Shown here: positions 1-8,919 of the stretch, piece after piece
Layout of the letters: the number at the start of each line of letters is the position of its first letter
How positions within the stretch are numbered: the stretch's first letter is position 1
DNA from: Campylobacter hominis ATCC BAA-381
Lineage (GTDB): Bacteria > Campylobacterota > Campylobacteria > Campylobacterales > Campylobacteraceae
Reading direction: 5' to 3'
Length of the DNA: 64,000 nt
Assembly (NCBI RefSeq): GCF_000017585.1
Contig: NC_009714.1
Span: 744,001-808,000 of the forward strand
Program-made: the position numbers and the translations under genes
Notes under the pieces: generated by a model
What the model saw: the letters and a program-made list of their open reading frames with translations, nothing else
The model's database searches: none
What the model was told of the DNA's origin: nothing

Positions 1-824
1 AATTTGCGGCATTTTGGGCAGGTGAGTTTGAATTTAAGGAAGACACTTTAAAAAGATTGGTTTTTAACGATTCTGTGAAAGATTTGAGAATTTTTATAGA
101 TGGAAATATTATATTTGACAGCACTGAAAATATGAGCAAAAAAGATCTTACATATAACTTTACAAAAGGCAATCATACAATAGAAATAGAAATGATGAAC
201 CATTGGCATACGGTTGATTTTTATTTCGCATTGCGAGATATGGTGAAATATTTTTCTCAAAACGATATTGCGGAAAAAATTAATAAAAAATGGAAAAATT
301 TTGAAATTTTCAGCGTTTCTGTTTATGAAAGCAGCGAATTTGATAGAAAAATTGTTCTTAATTTGGATCAAAAATATAAAAAGCCTGTTTTGTTACTTTT
401 ATCATCTTACAATAGTGCTGATTTTCAAATTTTAAATCCTTATGATAATAAATTAGCATTTATAGTTTTTAATAAAGATAGTCGTGTATTGTATGATAAA
501 AAAGATGGCGAAATTTTTTATTCGGATGATAAAAGACTTCCTTATAGTTATAAAGTTGAAGATTGTTATTGCATATCGAGAATGGGTTTGCATTGTTCTA
601 AAAACAGCGACATAATAAATGTTAATGAAAAAATTAAAAAAATTTACGGTGTAGGACTTAGCGGCATAAGCCATAAATATTCTGCAGCTTCTTTTAAAAT
701 TCCTGAAAAAATTTATAATCAGGATTTGATAGATGAAGTAATGGATGCAAGACAAAAAATGGAAAAATTAAAAATAGATTGTCAAAAAGAACAAAGCTCA
801 AATTTTAATGATGTTTTTAAATAA
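1..824 (+). CDS. PA14-like domain protein, 3' part only
   Basis: The reading frame is open from the first base, so the true start lies upstream. The first in-window start-like codon, TTG at 57, is not the real start. The first 80 or so visible residues (FWAGEFEFK, then KDLRIFIDG, then KGNHTIEIEMMNHWHTVDF) resemble the beta-rich PA14-like modules I recall from Campylobacter surface proteins. The remaining 180 residues are lysine-rich, contain scattered cysteines (DCYCISRMGLHCS) and match no family I recognise. No membrane segment is visible in this part. The gene is closed by a perfect palindromic hairpin. The PA14 assignment rests on pattern resemblance only. Confidence 0.6.
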   Translation, partial: FAAFWAGEFEFKEDTLKRLVFNDSVKDLRIFIDGNIIFDSTENMSKKDLTYNFTKGNHTIEIEMMNHWHTVDFYFALRDMVKYFSQNDIAEKINKKWKNFEIFSVSVYESSEFDRKIVLNLDQKYKKPVLLLLSSYNSADFQILNPYDNKLAFIVFNKDSRVLYDKKDGEIFYSDDKRLPYSYKVEDCYCISRMGLHCSKNSDIINVNEKIKKIYGVGLSGISHKYSAASFKIPEKIYNQDLIDEVMDARQKMEKLKIDCQKEQSSNFNDVFK

Positions 825-840
825 AATATTAAAAAATAAA

Positions 841-870
841 AGTCTATTTGATTTATAAATCAAATAGACT
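841..870 (+). terminator. Perfect 14-bp palindromic hairpin after the PA14-like gene
   Basis: AGTCTATTTGATTT pairs perfectly with AAATCAAATAGACT across a 2-base spacer, 17 bases after the stop codon. A short T-rich stretch follows. Position and strength fit an intrinsic terminator. Confidence 0.7.
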
Positions 871-1636
871 GATTTTTAAAATTTCAGTTGTTTTTTTGAT
901 TTCTTTTATTTCAGTGGTATCGCTGAAATAAAACAGTCTATATGCTCATAAAAATTCTTATTAACTCCAAAATCATAAATTTTTACATACCATTTTCACA
1001 AATATTTATATTGTTCGTAAGCGCTGATTATATTATTTTAAAGCTGTTATTTTAATATAATAAAATTTATTCTATGGTCGGTGTCGTTAAAAATTTATCT
1101 GAATTTATCGGTTTTATATTTTTTGCTTAAAATGTGGAGTTTTTTGGATTTTATAGGAGTTTCATTAACGTCGTAAAATTTTGTATAAAAGTATATAGGT
1201 GCATATTTTTCAATTTAAGATAACTTCAGTATTATATTGCTAATATAAATTACAATAAACTTTAAGAGTATTGATTATTTATTATTTCGACAAGATGAAA
1301 TTTTTTATATTTGGAGTAATTAATTTTTTTATATTTTTTAAAAAACTCATTTAGTAAAATATATATGATAACGGTTTATAATTCATCAAATTGCAGAATT
1401 CGATATGAATTATCATTGCATAAAATGCACTACAACGCTTTACTTTATGTAAAATTTTTAAAAATCGTTTGTCGTAATTATACCTTAAAATTTTGCGTTA
1501 TAACTTCACTGTAAAGTAAATAATCGCTGGTTATTTAATGTGTGTATTTTTGATTTTAGATAAATTTATAATTTCAAAAGCCTTTAATAAGCAAAATTTT
1601 ATTATAATTCTGTAATTTTCCCAAGGTAAATCATCT
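871..1636. other. Long AT-rich gap without a supported gene
   Basis: About 770 bases with stops in every frame. A second small hairpin, TTTCAG...CTGAAA, lies near 910-930. A short open stretch on the minus strand (906-995) is interrupted by TGA and cannot be told from chance. The right end holds the nhaA promoter. The region may be decayed coding DNA, but nothing recognisable remains. Confidence 0.5.
1603..1608 (+). promoter_or_regulatory. -10 box for nhaA
   Basis: TATAAT lies 29 bases before the nhaA ATG, in T-rich DNA typical of Campylobacter sigma70 promoters. No convincing -35 box is seen. Confidence 0.5.
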
Positions 1637-2875
1637 ATGCAAAAACTTAAATTTTATTTAAACCACGAAGCAAGCGGCGGAATTTTAATTATTATCGCAA
1701 CGATTCTTGCATTAATTTGTCAAAATATGATTTTAACGGACTTTTACAACCATTTTTTGCGTATAGAATCAGGCATTATTTTTGGTGAATATAAAATAAT
1801 AAAACCGATAATTTTATGGGTAAATGACGGACTTATGGCGGTTTTTTTCTTTTTTATCGGTCTTGAAGTAAAAAAAGAAATTTTAATCGGCGAATTAAGT
1901 TCGCCTAAAAAAGTTGCTTTGCCGGTAATTGGCGGTATCGGCGGCGTAGTAATTCCTGCACTTTTGTTTTTGGCTGTAAATTTTGGCGATGAGTTTGCAA
2001 GACGCGGTTGGGCGATTACCACTGTTAGTGATACGGCTTTTGCTGTTGGGATTTTGCTGCTTTTAGGAAGCAAGGTTCCGTCATCTTTGAAGATATTTTT
2101 ACTACTTTTGGCGATAATTGACGATATTTGCGCGGTTGTAATCGTGGCATTTTTTTATACAAGCGAGCTTTCGAATTTTGCAATTTTTATGGCAGGAATT
2201 GGAATTTTGATTTTTTTAGTTTTAAATATTTTAAAAGTAAATAAAATTTCATTTTTTATTGCCGCCGGAAGTTTTTTATGGGTCAGTTTTTTGGAATCAG
2301 GAATTCACTCTACAATTGCAGGAATCGTAGCATCATTTTTTATACCTTTAAAGCCGATAAAAGGCTATTGTATGCTTGACGATGTAAAGCATAAATTAGA
2401 AGGGTTTATTACATATCTTATTATGCCGATTTTTGCCTTTGTAAATGCCGGAATCGCCTTAAACAGTGATGCTTTTTCAAATTTGCTTCATCCTGTTTCA
2501 ATCGGTATAATTTTGGGACTACTAATCGGCAAACCTTTCGGAGTTTTTATTTTTTCTTATGTGGCGATAAAATTTAAATTATGTTCGCTTCCTACTGGAT
2601 CAAATTTTAAGCAATTTTTAGGGCTTGGATTTTTGACGGGAATTGGCGCCAGTATGAGTTTATTTATCGATTCTATAGCATTTATGGATAGTGATCAGTT
2701 TGCTTATGCTGATAAATTAGCTATTTTAATAGCTTCATTTTTAGCAGCTTTTATCGGTTGGAGAATTTTAAAAACTTCCGGTAACAAAAATGAAAATTTT
2801 GAAACAATAAAAGAAGCTGAAACTACAAATTCAACAGCTGAAAAAATCGAAGATATTGATGAAAATAAAAATTAG
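1637..2875 (+). CDS. nhaA: Na+/H+ antiporter NhaA
   Basis: Inner-membrane electrogenic Na+/H+ antiporter that exports sodium and regulates internal pH. The 412 residues are close to the usual length of about 390. The protein carries the family hallmarks: an amphipathic N terminus with EASGG, the motif VSDTAFAVG near residue 132, and adjacent aspartates in AIIDDI at about 162-163, which correspond to the ion-binding Asp pair of E. coli NhaA. About 12 hydrophobic segments are visible. A charged tail of about 35 residues rich in E, K and N follows the last helix. ATG follows an AAGG ribosome site. The gene is monocistronic, flanked by long non-coding DNA. Confidence 0.95.
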
Positions 2876-3385
2876 TTTCTGTCACAAAAAATATAAAAAT
2901 TTTAGTTAGAGAGATTTTTTTGAGTTTTTAGTTAAATTTTTAATTTTATTATGAATTTCTAAATTTTTTGCATATAAATTTATATTTTAATGCATTCTGT
3001 AAAACTTCTTCATTTTCTTCTTAAAAAAAGTGCAGGTAGAATACATAATTTTGTAACATTATTTTAAAACGCGAAGCGAATTATTTAAAAACTTTTTTTG
3101 AATTTTTTATTATTATTTTATTGATTTAAAATTTTAAAAGTAAATTTGAAATAATGTTTTATTTATTGTCAAAAAAATTTTGGATATAAATTTTTTATCT
3201 TTGTCATTCGTTACTTTTATTGATATTTTAGTAATGCAAAAATATCTAAATTGATTATAAAAGATATTTGAAAAATTAAAATTTTTAAGCAGCAAATAAG
3301 TTAAAATTCGTATAATTACCATTTATTTTCGTTTTAAAATTTAAACGAAAATTGCGAGATTGCGTTATTTTCAGCGCAAAAGCGT
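2876..3385. other. AT-rich gap between nhaA and tRNA-Glu
   Basis: About 510 bases with no supportable gene. A 62-codon minus-strand frame (3134-3322) is composed of AT-rich codons and has no ribosome site. A TATAAT at 3311-3316 and a hairpin at 3325-3352 lie ahead of the tRNA. Confidence 0.5.
3325..3352. other. 10-bp stem-loop upstream of tRNA-Glu
   Basis: ATTTTCGTTT pairs with AAACGAAAAT across an 8-base loop. It lies between a TATAAT box (3311-3316) and the tRNA. It could be a terminator for leftward or rightward transcription; no T tract follows, so its role is unclear. Confidence 0.4.
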
Positions 3386-3457
3386 GGCTTATTCGTCTAG
3401 TGGTTAGGACACTGGCCTCTCACGCCGGCAACAGGAGTTCAAATCTCCTATAAGTCA
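3386..3457 (+). tRNA. tRNA-Glu, anticodon CTC
   Basis: A full cloverleaf can be folded in 72 bases: acceptor GGCTTAT/ATAAGTC, D arm GTCT-AGTGGTTA-GGAC, anticodon stem CTGGC/GCCGG with loop CTCTCAC, 4-base variable region, T arm AGGAG-TTCAAAT-CTCCT, discriminator A. The CCA end is not encoded. Loop positions 34-36 read CTC, decoding GAG as glutamate. U11-A24 and U13.G22, known glutamate identity elements, are present. Two G.U pairs (acceptor pair 2 and one in the anticodon stem) slightly weaken the fold. The usual epsilonproteobacterial tRNA-Glu has TTC here, so this is probably an extra isoacceptor or a mutated copy. Confidence 0.9.
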
Positions 3458-3735
3458 AACTTATATTATTTTATTATATACTTGCATTTTAAAAATATAT
3501 AAAATTTTACTCATATTATATTAAAGCATTTAAAATTTTTAAATTAAACTTTCATATGTATAGCTCTGAGAGTTGCGATATTTTACCAATTTTTATAAAT
3601 TGTATAATTAAAATTATTACATTGTTTAGTCTGGAATTATAATTCACAGTTTTTGAAAATTAAAAATTGTAACAATCTAATACATAAAATTTAAATTATC
3701 CTATTAAATAAAAAATTTTATATTTTGCTGTATAA
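3458..3735. other. Gap between tRNA-Glu and the recG remnant
   Basis: About 275 AT-rich bases with no start, ribosome site or recognisable protein segment. The tRNA 3' end plus following bases forms a small palindrome (ATAAGT-caa-ACTTAT, 3450-3464) that might help terminate the tRNA transcript. This is where the missing front of recG would be expected, but I see no trace of it. Confidence 0.4.
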
Positions 3736-4158
3736 GACAAAAAACTTGAAATTTTCAGAGATAGCGGAAGTTTACTTTTGACTACTACTGTAGTGGAAGT
3801 AGGAATTTCACTTCCACGCCTTAGTATTATTGTAATTGTAGGAGCTGAAAAAATGGGACTTGCTTCACTTCATCAGCTTCGCGGTCGTGTAGGACGAAAT
3901 GGCGGCATCGGATATTGTTATCTTTATACTAAATTAGAAAGTATTCCTGAACGTCTGAAAGAATTTGCAGCAACGCTTGATGGATTTAAAGTAGCGGAAA
4001 TCGATTTAAAAAATCGTCAGGCCGGAGATTTACTTGACGGCACAATTCAACACGGCGAAACATTTAACTATTTCGATTACGATGAAGATATCGCACTGAA
4101 AGCAAAAGAACGTCTTAAAAAATTTAAAATTTCACAAAATGATGAGATGAAATTTTAA
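3736..4158 (+). pseudogene. recG: 3' remnant of recG (ATP-dependent DNA helicase)
   Basis: The frame is open from just after a TAA at 3733 to the TAA at 4156. It encodes about 140 residues that match only the end of the RecG helicase: TTTVVEVGISLPRLS (motif V region), GAEKMGLASLHQLRGRVGR (motif VI with its arginine finger) and the wedge-distal tail DLKNRQAGDLLDG. RecG normally has 600-700 residues and unwinds stalled forks and Holliday junctions. The wedge domain, Walker A and Walker B boxes are all absent. No ATG or ribosome site precedes the fragment; TTG at 3778 is the first start-like codon. The preserved sequence suggests fairly recent loss of the front. Confidence 0.85.
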
Positions 4159-4346
4159 ATTCTACACTGTAATTTACAAATTTCATATAAAATAAATTTA
4201 TTATGAAATTTCAAAATATCCTGACATAATAAAATTTCAACTTTTCATATTTGATGATAAAATTTTATAGTTTTACAATGAAATTTAATTTTTAAAAAGT
4301 ATTTTTTGCAATATATTTTAAATATAAACATTAAAAAACTTGCAAA
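4159..4346. other. Short gap after recG remnant
   Basis: AT-rich, no gene seen. It ends in the terminator of the minus-strand transporter. Confidence 0.4.
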
Positions 4347-4373
4347 AAGATGTGCGCAAAAAGCACACATCTT
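4347..4373 (-). terminator. Intrinsic terminator of the DASS transporter gene
   Basis: AAGATGTGCGC and GCACACATCTT form an 11-position stem with one mismatch around a 5-base loop. On the minus strand it begins five bases after the stop codon and is followed by five T residues. Confidence 0.8.
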
Positions 4374-4378
4374 ATAGA

Positions 4379-5809
4379 CTACGCATAAAAAAGATAAGTG
4401 ACAAGTGTCAAAATGACAGCGCATGAAAGACAAAGCGCTACTCCACACTTAATCATTTCTATTTGTTTTATGTGTCCTGTTCCAAAGACTATCGCATTCG
4501 GCGGTGTAGCTACCGGCATCATAAATGCGCAGCTTGCGCCAATTCCAATGATAATAGTCAATGTTTCTTTCGGAAGTCCGACTTCTGCGGCAACCGATGC
4601 AAAAACAGGTAACAAAAGTGCCGCACTTGCGGTATTACTTGTAAATTCGGTAAGTGCAATTACAAAAATTGCAACTATAAAAATTATAATTATTTTTGGA
4701 AGACCTGCAACTACGCCAGCTACAGTTTCTCCAAGTACTTTAGAAGCACCTGACATCTCAAGTATCGCACTTAGCGCTAAACCGCCACCGAAAAGTAGCA
4801 ATACGCCCCAGTCTGTATTTTCAGCGATGTCTCTCCAAGTAGCTAATCCTAAAACTACTATAAATGCAGCCGCTAAAAGCGCAACCAATCCATCAGCTAT
4901 TTTAAAGCCGACAAGCCCTGAAATAGGTTTAGCTAAAAGCCAAAGCAACGCTGTACATACAAATACGATTGTGGTTAAAATTCGGGCTCTGTTCCATGGA
5001 ATATATTCCGCTTCAAATTCTATTTTGCGGTTTAGATTAGGTCTAAGCACGAAATACAAAATAATAAACATAAGCGGCATAAATATTATTACCATAGGAA
5101 GTCCGATTTTCATCCAATCAACAAATGTAAAATTTAAAGCTTGTCCTGCCAAAGCATTTGGCGGTGAACCGACCATAGTGCCAAGTCCTCCTATACTTGC
5201 AGAATATGCTACGCCCAAAAGCACAAATACAAATGTACTTCTGTCTTTTTCTTTGTCAACCGCGCCTAAAAGTCCAAGTGCAAGTGGAAGCATCATTGCC
5301 GCTACGCCAGTATTTGAAACCCACATTGATAAAAGTGCAGTTACAACACAAAGCGAAATTACGGCAATTCCAAGATTGTTTCCGGCAAGCGATATTATTT
5401 TAACGGCGATTTTTTTGTCCAATTTTTGGATGTGCAAAGCAGTAGCTAATGCAAAACCACCGAAAAATAGATAAATCGTAGGGCTTGAAAAACCGGCAAG
5501 TGCATCTTTGAAGCTTAAAGCTTTAAAGCTTCCGTCTTTGGCATATGAGCCTATGCCGATTAAAATCGCAATTATCGGCACCATAAGTGCTGTAATTGTG
5601 ATGTGAACGGCTTCGCTGACCCATAAAATCGCTATAAAAAATAGCATACAAAGACCTTTATTTGTGTTAGCCTCATAAGGCAGCACGTAAAAAAGTCCAA
5701 AAGAAAGCACTGCAGCAATCAAAATAATAATCACACCACGAAGCGGAAACGATTGCATATCGCTTAGTTGTGCATTCGGATCTACAGGCTTTTCGATTAT
5801 TTCACTCAA
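4379..5809 (-). CDS. DASS-family (SLC13-type) Na+/anion symporter
   Basis: Inner-membrane transporter of the divalent anion:Na+ symporter family, whose members import C4-dicarboxylates, citrate or sulfate. Both paired signature loops are visible: TMVGSPPNALAG in the first half and MPVATPPNAIVFGTG in the second, together with TEFTSNTASAALLLP. About 12 hydrophobic segments occur in 476 residues, normal for the family. The best start is TTG at 5809, six bases after AAAGGAG; a TTG five codons upstream would overlap that ribosome site. Dicarboxylate uptake would fit an organism with fumarate reductase (frdCAB lies elsewhere in this window), but substrate cannot be read from the sequence. Monocistronic. 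Confidence 0.85.
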   Translation of the reverse strand: MSEIIEKPVDPNAQLSDMQSFPLRGVIIILIAAVLSFGLFYVLPYEANTNKGLCMLFFIAILWVSEAVHITITALMVPIIAILIGIGSYAKDGSFKALSFKDALAGFSSPTIYLFFGGFALATALHIQKLDKKIAVKIISLAGNNLGIAVISLCVVTALLSMWVSNTGVAAMMLPLALGLLGAVDKEKDRSTFVFVLLGVAYSASIGGLGTMVGSPPNALAGQALNFTFVDWMKIGLPMVIIFMPLMFIILYFVLRPNLNRKIEFEAEYIPWNRARILTTIVFVCTALLWLLAKPISGLVGFKIADGLVALLAAAFIVVLGLATWRDIAENTDWGVLLLFGGGLALSAILEMSGASKVLGETVAGVVAGLPKIIIIFIVAIFVIALTEFTSNTASAALLLPVFASVAAEVGLPKETLTIIIGIGASCAFMMPVATPPNAIVFGTGHIKQIEMIKCGVALCLSCAVILTLVTYLFYA

Positions 5810-5824
5810 TTTAACTCCTTTCAA

Positions 5825-6222
5825 AATTTTCGTTATTATACATTTTTTTGAATTTAAAACACTTAATAATATTATTTAAATTAAATTTTTAAATTTTGTT
5901 TAAAATTTTAAAAATTTGAAATGTATTTTTGTGAATTTTTTGATATTTAAATAAAATATAAATATCTACAAAATATGGTTTAAAGGCATTTTTGTTAAAA
6001 TATTTTTATTTTAACAAAAAATTTTGTTTCTTTAAAAACTATAATTTAAATTATAAAATTTATATAAAAATGTTATAAAGTGAAATTTAAATTCATATTT
6101 TTAATCTTTTTTCCACCGTTATTAAATGTTTTTCTTATAAAGTTTTTTAATAGATATTTTTTATAATAGGAACTGCATTTTTACAAAGTTTATCGCTCGG
6201 TTCTATTTATTAAAGATTTATC
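5825..6222. other. AT-rich gap between two minus-strand genes
   Basis: About 400 bases with frequent stops in all frames and no recognisable element. The right end leads into the dipeptidase terminator. Confidence 0.4.
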
Positions 6223-6259
6223 AAAAGAAAATTTCAATTTTGCATTAAAATTTTCTTTT
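6223..6259 (-). terminator. Hairpin downstream of the dipeptidase gene
   Basis: AAAAGAAAATTT pairs perfectly with AAATTTTCTTTT over a 13-base loop, nine bases beyond the stop codon on the minus strand. The 3' arm supplies the T-rich tract. Confidence 0.6.
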
Positions 6260-6268
6260 AACGAAAAA

Positions 6269-7531
6269 TTAGATATTTTTGATTATTTCTCGTACTGTAT
6301 TTTCTATTTTTTTGATTGAGCTTATTTGCACTTTTTCATTTATACTGTGCGCACCAAAGATATTCGGACCTATGGAAGCTACTTTAAGATTTCTATTTTT
6401 TGTGATAAATACGCCACATTCAAGTCCTGCGTGAATCGCATAAAATTTCGCATTAGGCGAAAATTTTTGTAAATTTTTCAAAACTAAATGCGAAAAATCG
6501 TTAATTTGCGGTTTCCAAGGTTTTGAAAAATTTTCAAAACATACTTTAAAACCAAGTCTTTCACCTAAAATTTTTGTTTCAAACTGTAAATTTTCAAGTT
6601 CATTCATAGCTCTTGCGAAAATTGAAATTTTAAATTGTCTTTTTATTTCTTCGCAAAGTGCGATATTTGCGCTACTTTCCGGTATGTTTAATGTATTGTT
6701 CCAAGCGCGAACGCCTTGAGAAAAAATGCAGATAAAATCTAAGATTTCAGTACTTTTTTCATAAATTTCATATTCGTCAAAATCGAAAAATTCCGCTTCT
6801 AAAAATTCAGGTACTTTTGAAATTTCGTTATCAAAAACTGCTTTACACATTGCATTTACAGGAATTGAATTTATTCTTTCACCGCCTTTAAAATTTACTA
6901 TGCTTCCGCTATTTTCGCGGATAAACTTAGCCAAAGATTTTATTGCATTCGGTAAGTTTTTATCTATTTCGCTTCCGCTGTGTCCGCCCGGAAAATTTTT
7001 TGTTTTAAATTCGTAGCAAAAACCTTTTTTTAATTTACGGTAAGTATCGCAAAATGCCAAAATATCAACTCCACCTGCACATCCTACGCATACTTGTTCA
7101 TCATTTTCACTGTCAAGATTTAAAATTTTGTCACTTTTGATTTTATAATCAAAATTTTGCACGCCCCAAAGTCCGACTTCTTCGTCATTTGTGAAAATTA
7201 CTTCAAGATTTTCAAACTCATCCATCATTTTTAAACTTATTGCTACGCCGATTCCGTCATCTGCACCGAGGCTTGAGTTTTCTGCTTTTATGAAATCATC
7301 TTCGAATATAACTTTTACCGTATTTTCTGAGCCGACTTTTACCATATCGTAGTGGCTTTGAATGCAAATTTCGGGTTCGCCTTTTTTTGCATAAATATTT
7401 CCGCTCTTATCAATCTGTGTTATAAAATTTCTTTTTTTACATTCGTCAATCAGCCATTTTGCAAGCTCTTTTGTATTTCGGCTGGCATGCGGGATTTTGC
7501 AAATTTTAAGAAAATAATCAATTACATTCAT
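6269..7531 (-). CDS. pepD: Aminoacyl-histidine dipeptidase, PepD-like (M20C)
   Basis: Cytoplasmic zinc dipeptidase of peptidase family M20C, which cleaves Xaa-His and related dipeptides. Metal-site motifs are all present: QSHYDMV (H60, D62), LGADDGIG (D91), TNDEEVG (E117-E118, the general base and a ligand), HSGSEID, and FGAHSINE near the C terminus. The length of 420 is slightly shorter than the 480 of E. coli PepD. ATG follows AAGGAT. It stands alone and diverges from cmoB across about 55 bases. In an amino-acid-using organism it would feed peptide nitrogen and carbon into metabolism; that role is inferred. Confidence 0.88.
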   Translation of the reverse strand: MNVIDYFLKICKIPHASRNTKELAKWLIDECKKRNFITQIDKSGNIYAKKGEPEICIQSHYDMVKVGSENTVKVIFEDDFIKAENSSLGADDGIGVAISLKMMDEFENLEVIFTNDEEVGLWGVQNFDYKIKSDKILNLDSENDEQVCVGCAGGVDILAFCDTYRKLKKGFCYEFKTKNFPGGHSGSEIDKNLPNAIKSLAKFIRENSGSIVNFKGGERINSIPVNAMCKAVFDNEISKVPEFLEAEFFDFDEYEIYEKSTEILDFICIFSQGVRAWNNTLNIPESSANIALCEEIKRQFKISIFARAMNELENLQFETKILGERLGFKVCFENFSKPWKPQINDFSHLVLKNLQKFSPNAKFYAIHAGLECGVFITKNRNLKVASIGPNIFGAHSINEKVQISSIKKIENTVREIIKNI

Positions 7532-7585
7532 TATTTATCCTTTTAAAATTTTTAAAATGATAGTATAACGCAAAAAGGAAATTTT

Positions 7586-8443
7586 ATGAACGAAAATGAA
7601 AAAAAACTTTTAAGTGATATTGAATGTTTGCCGAATGTTGATTGTAAATGCGATTTTGGCGATATTGTGCGAGCTTTTGCGGATTATAAGATAAATGACG
7701 AATTAAAATTTAAAGTGCGACAAATAGCTCTAAATTTGCGTCCGTGGCGAAAAGGACCATTTGAAATTTTAGAAACTTTCATTGATAGCGAGTGGCAAAG
7801 TTTTATGAAATTTAATCTTTTAAAGCCTTTTATGGATTTACAAGGAAAAAAAGTAGCCGATATCGGTTGTAATAACGGTTATTATCTTTTTAGAATGTCT
7901 AATTTAGGAGCAAAAAAGCTTATAGGATTTGATCCGGGCGTGCGGACTTTTTTGCAGTTTCGTTTTTTGGAACATTTTTTAAAAAGCGGTGTGATTTACG
8001 AGCTTTTAGGCGTTGAAAATTTGCCTGATTACGGTGAGAAATTTGACAGCATTTTTTGTCTTGGTGTGCTTTATCATAGAAGCGATCCGGTGCGTGCGTT
8101 AAAAGAACTTAAAAGTTCGTTAAATAGCGGTGGCGAAGTATTTTTGGATACTATGTTTATAGATGGCGACGACGAAATTTGTCTTTTTCCACGTTTAAGT
8201 TACGCAAAAATTTCAAATATTTATTTTTTGCCGACTATCAGGACTTTGCAAAACTGGTGTGAAAGGGCGAAATTTAAAGATTTTGAAATTTTAGCCGTAA
8301 AAGCGACGGACGAAAATGAACAAAGAAAAACCGATTGGATTTACGGACAAAGTTTGGGCGATTTTTTAGATCCGTTTGATAAAACGCGCACTATAGAAGG
8401 TTATCCTGCGCCAAAACGTGTATATGTAAGGGTTAAAATTTAA
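7586..8443 (+). CDS. cmoB: tRNA U34 carboxymethyltransferase CmoB
   Basis: Transfers a carboxymethyl group from carboxy-SAM to 5-hydroxyuridine at tRNA position 34, making cmo5U and widening wobble decoding. A Rossmann methyltransferase motif (VADIGCNNGYYLFRM) sits at residues 90-104. The CmoB-specific LRPWRKGPFE near 51-60 and FDPGVRTFLQF after the motif support the assignment over generic methyltransferases. The 285 residues are shorter than the 323 of E. coli CmoB because the N terminus is reduced. ATG follows AAGGAA. The partner CmoA, which makes carboxy-SAM, is not in this window. Confidence 0.9.
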   Translation: MNENEKKLLSDIECLPNVDCKCDFGDIVRAFADYKINDELKFKVRQIALNLRPWRKGPFEILETFIDSEWQSFMKFNLLKPFMDLQGKKVADIGCNNGYYLFRMSNLGAKKLIGFDPGVRTFLQFRFLEHFLKSGVIYELLGVENLPDYGEKFDSIFCLGVLYHRSDPVRALKELKSSLNSGGEVFLDTMFIDGDDEICLFPRLSYAKISNIYFLPTIRTLQNWCERAKFKDFEILAVKATDENEQRKTDWIYGQSLGDFLDPFDKTRTIEGYPAPKRVYVRVKI

Positions 8444-8535
8444 ATTTTATTTCATTCGCATTATGTGCGATGATAAAATTTTTAAATAACTTCCGTTTTG
8501 CAAAAATAATTTATGTGAATTTCATTTTTTCTTTC

Positions 8536-8566
8536 AAATATAAAAATTTAATGAATTTTTATATTT
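8536..8566 (+). terminator. Hairpin downstream of cmoB
   Basis: AAATATAAAAATT pairs perfectly with AATTTTTATATTT across a 5-base loop and ends in a T tract. It lies about 90 bases past the cmoB stop. Confidence 0.55.
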
Positions 8567-8919
8567 TTAAAATTGCAAAAATTTTTATTTATTGTGAAAA
8601 AATGTATTTTTGTAAAAATAAATGATAAAATTTATAAATTTTTTATAAAATTTTTGTAAAATTCCAAAGTTTGTAGAAAAGCAGTTAAAATTTTGTCTGT
8701 TAAGATAAATATTGAATTATATTTTTACAGCCAAGTATCAAAATTTTATAATTTTATAGAAAAATAGTGTAAAAATATAACTTAAAAATAGATTATTTTA
8801 TAAAAAATAAAATCTTATAATTACTGTTTTAAGGTATTTTAAGACGCTTTTTAAATGTTTGCTATAAATAATTTTTTGTGATACAATACATTTTTAAAAA
8901 TTTTTGATAAGGATAAAAA
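8567..8919. other. AT-rich upstream region of the binding-protein gene
   Basis: About 350 bases without a gene. A TACAAT at 8882-8887, preceded by GA, is a plausible -10 box for the following gene; nothing else is recognisable. Confidence 0.4.

Noticed and set aside
906-995. Short minus-strand protein-like stretch with one stop
   Set aside because: Only about 30 codons, interrupted by TGA; too short to separate from chance.
3134-3322. 62-codon minus-strand open frame upstream of the tRNA
   Set aside because: Composition is that of random AT-rich DNA and there is no ribosome site.
3450-3464. Possible attachment site at the tRNA 3' end
   Set aside because: No second copy of the tRNA 3' sequence and no integrase nearby; the palindrome is too short.
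4398-5474. Long plus-strand open frame over the DASS transporter
   Set aside because: Antisense shadow of a clear membrane protein gene; the translated product is low in family signal and lacks a start context.
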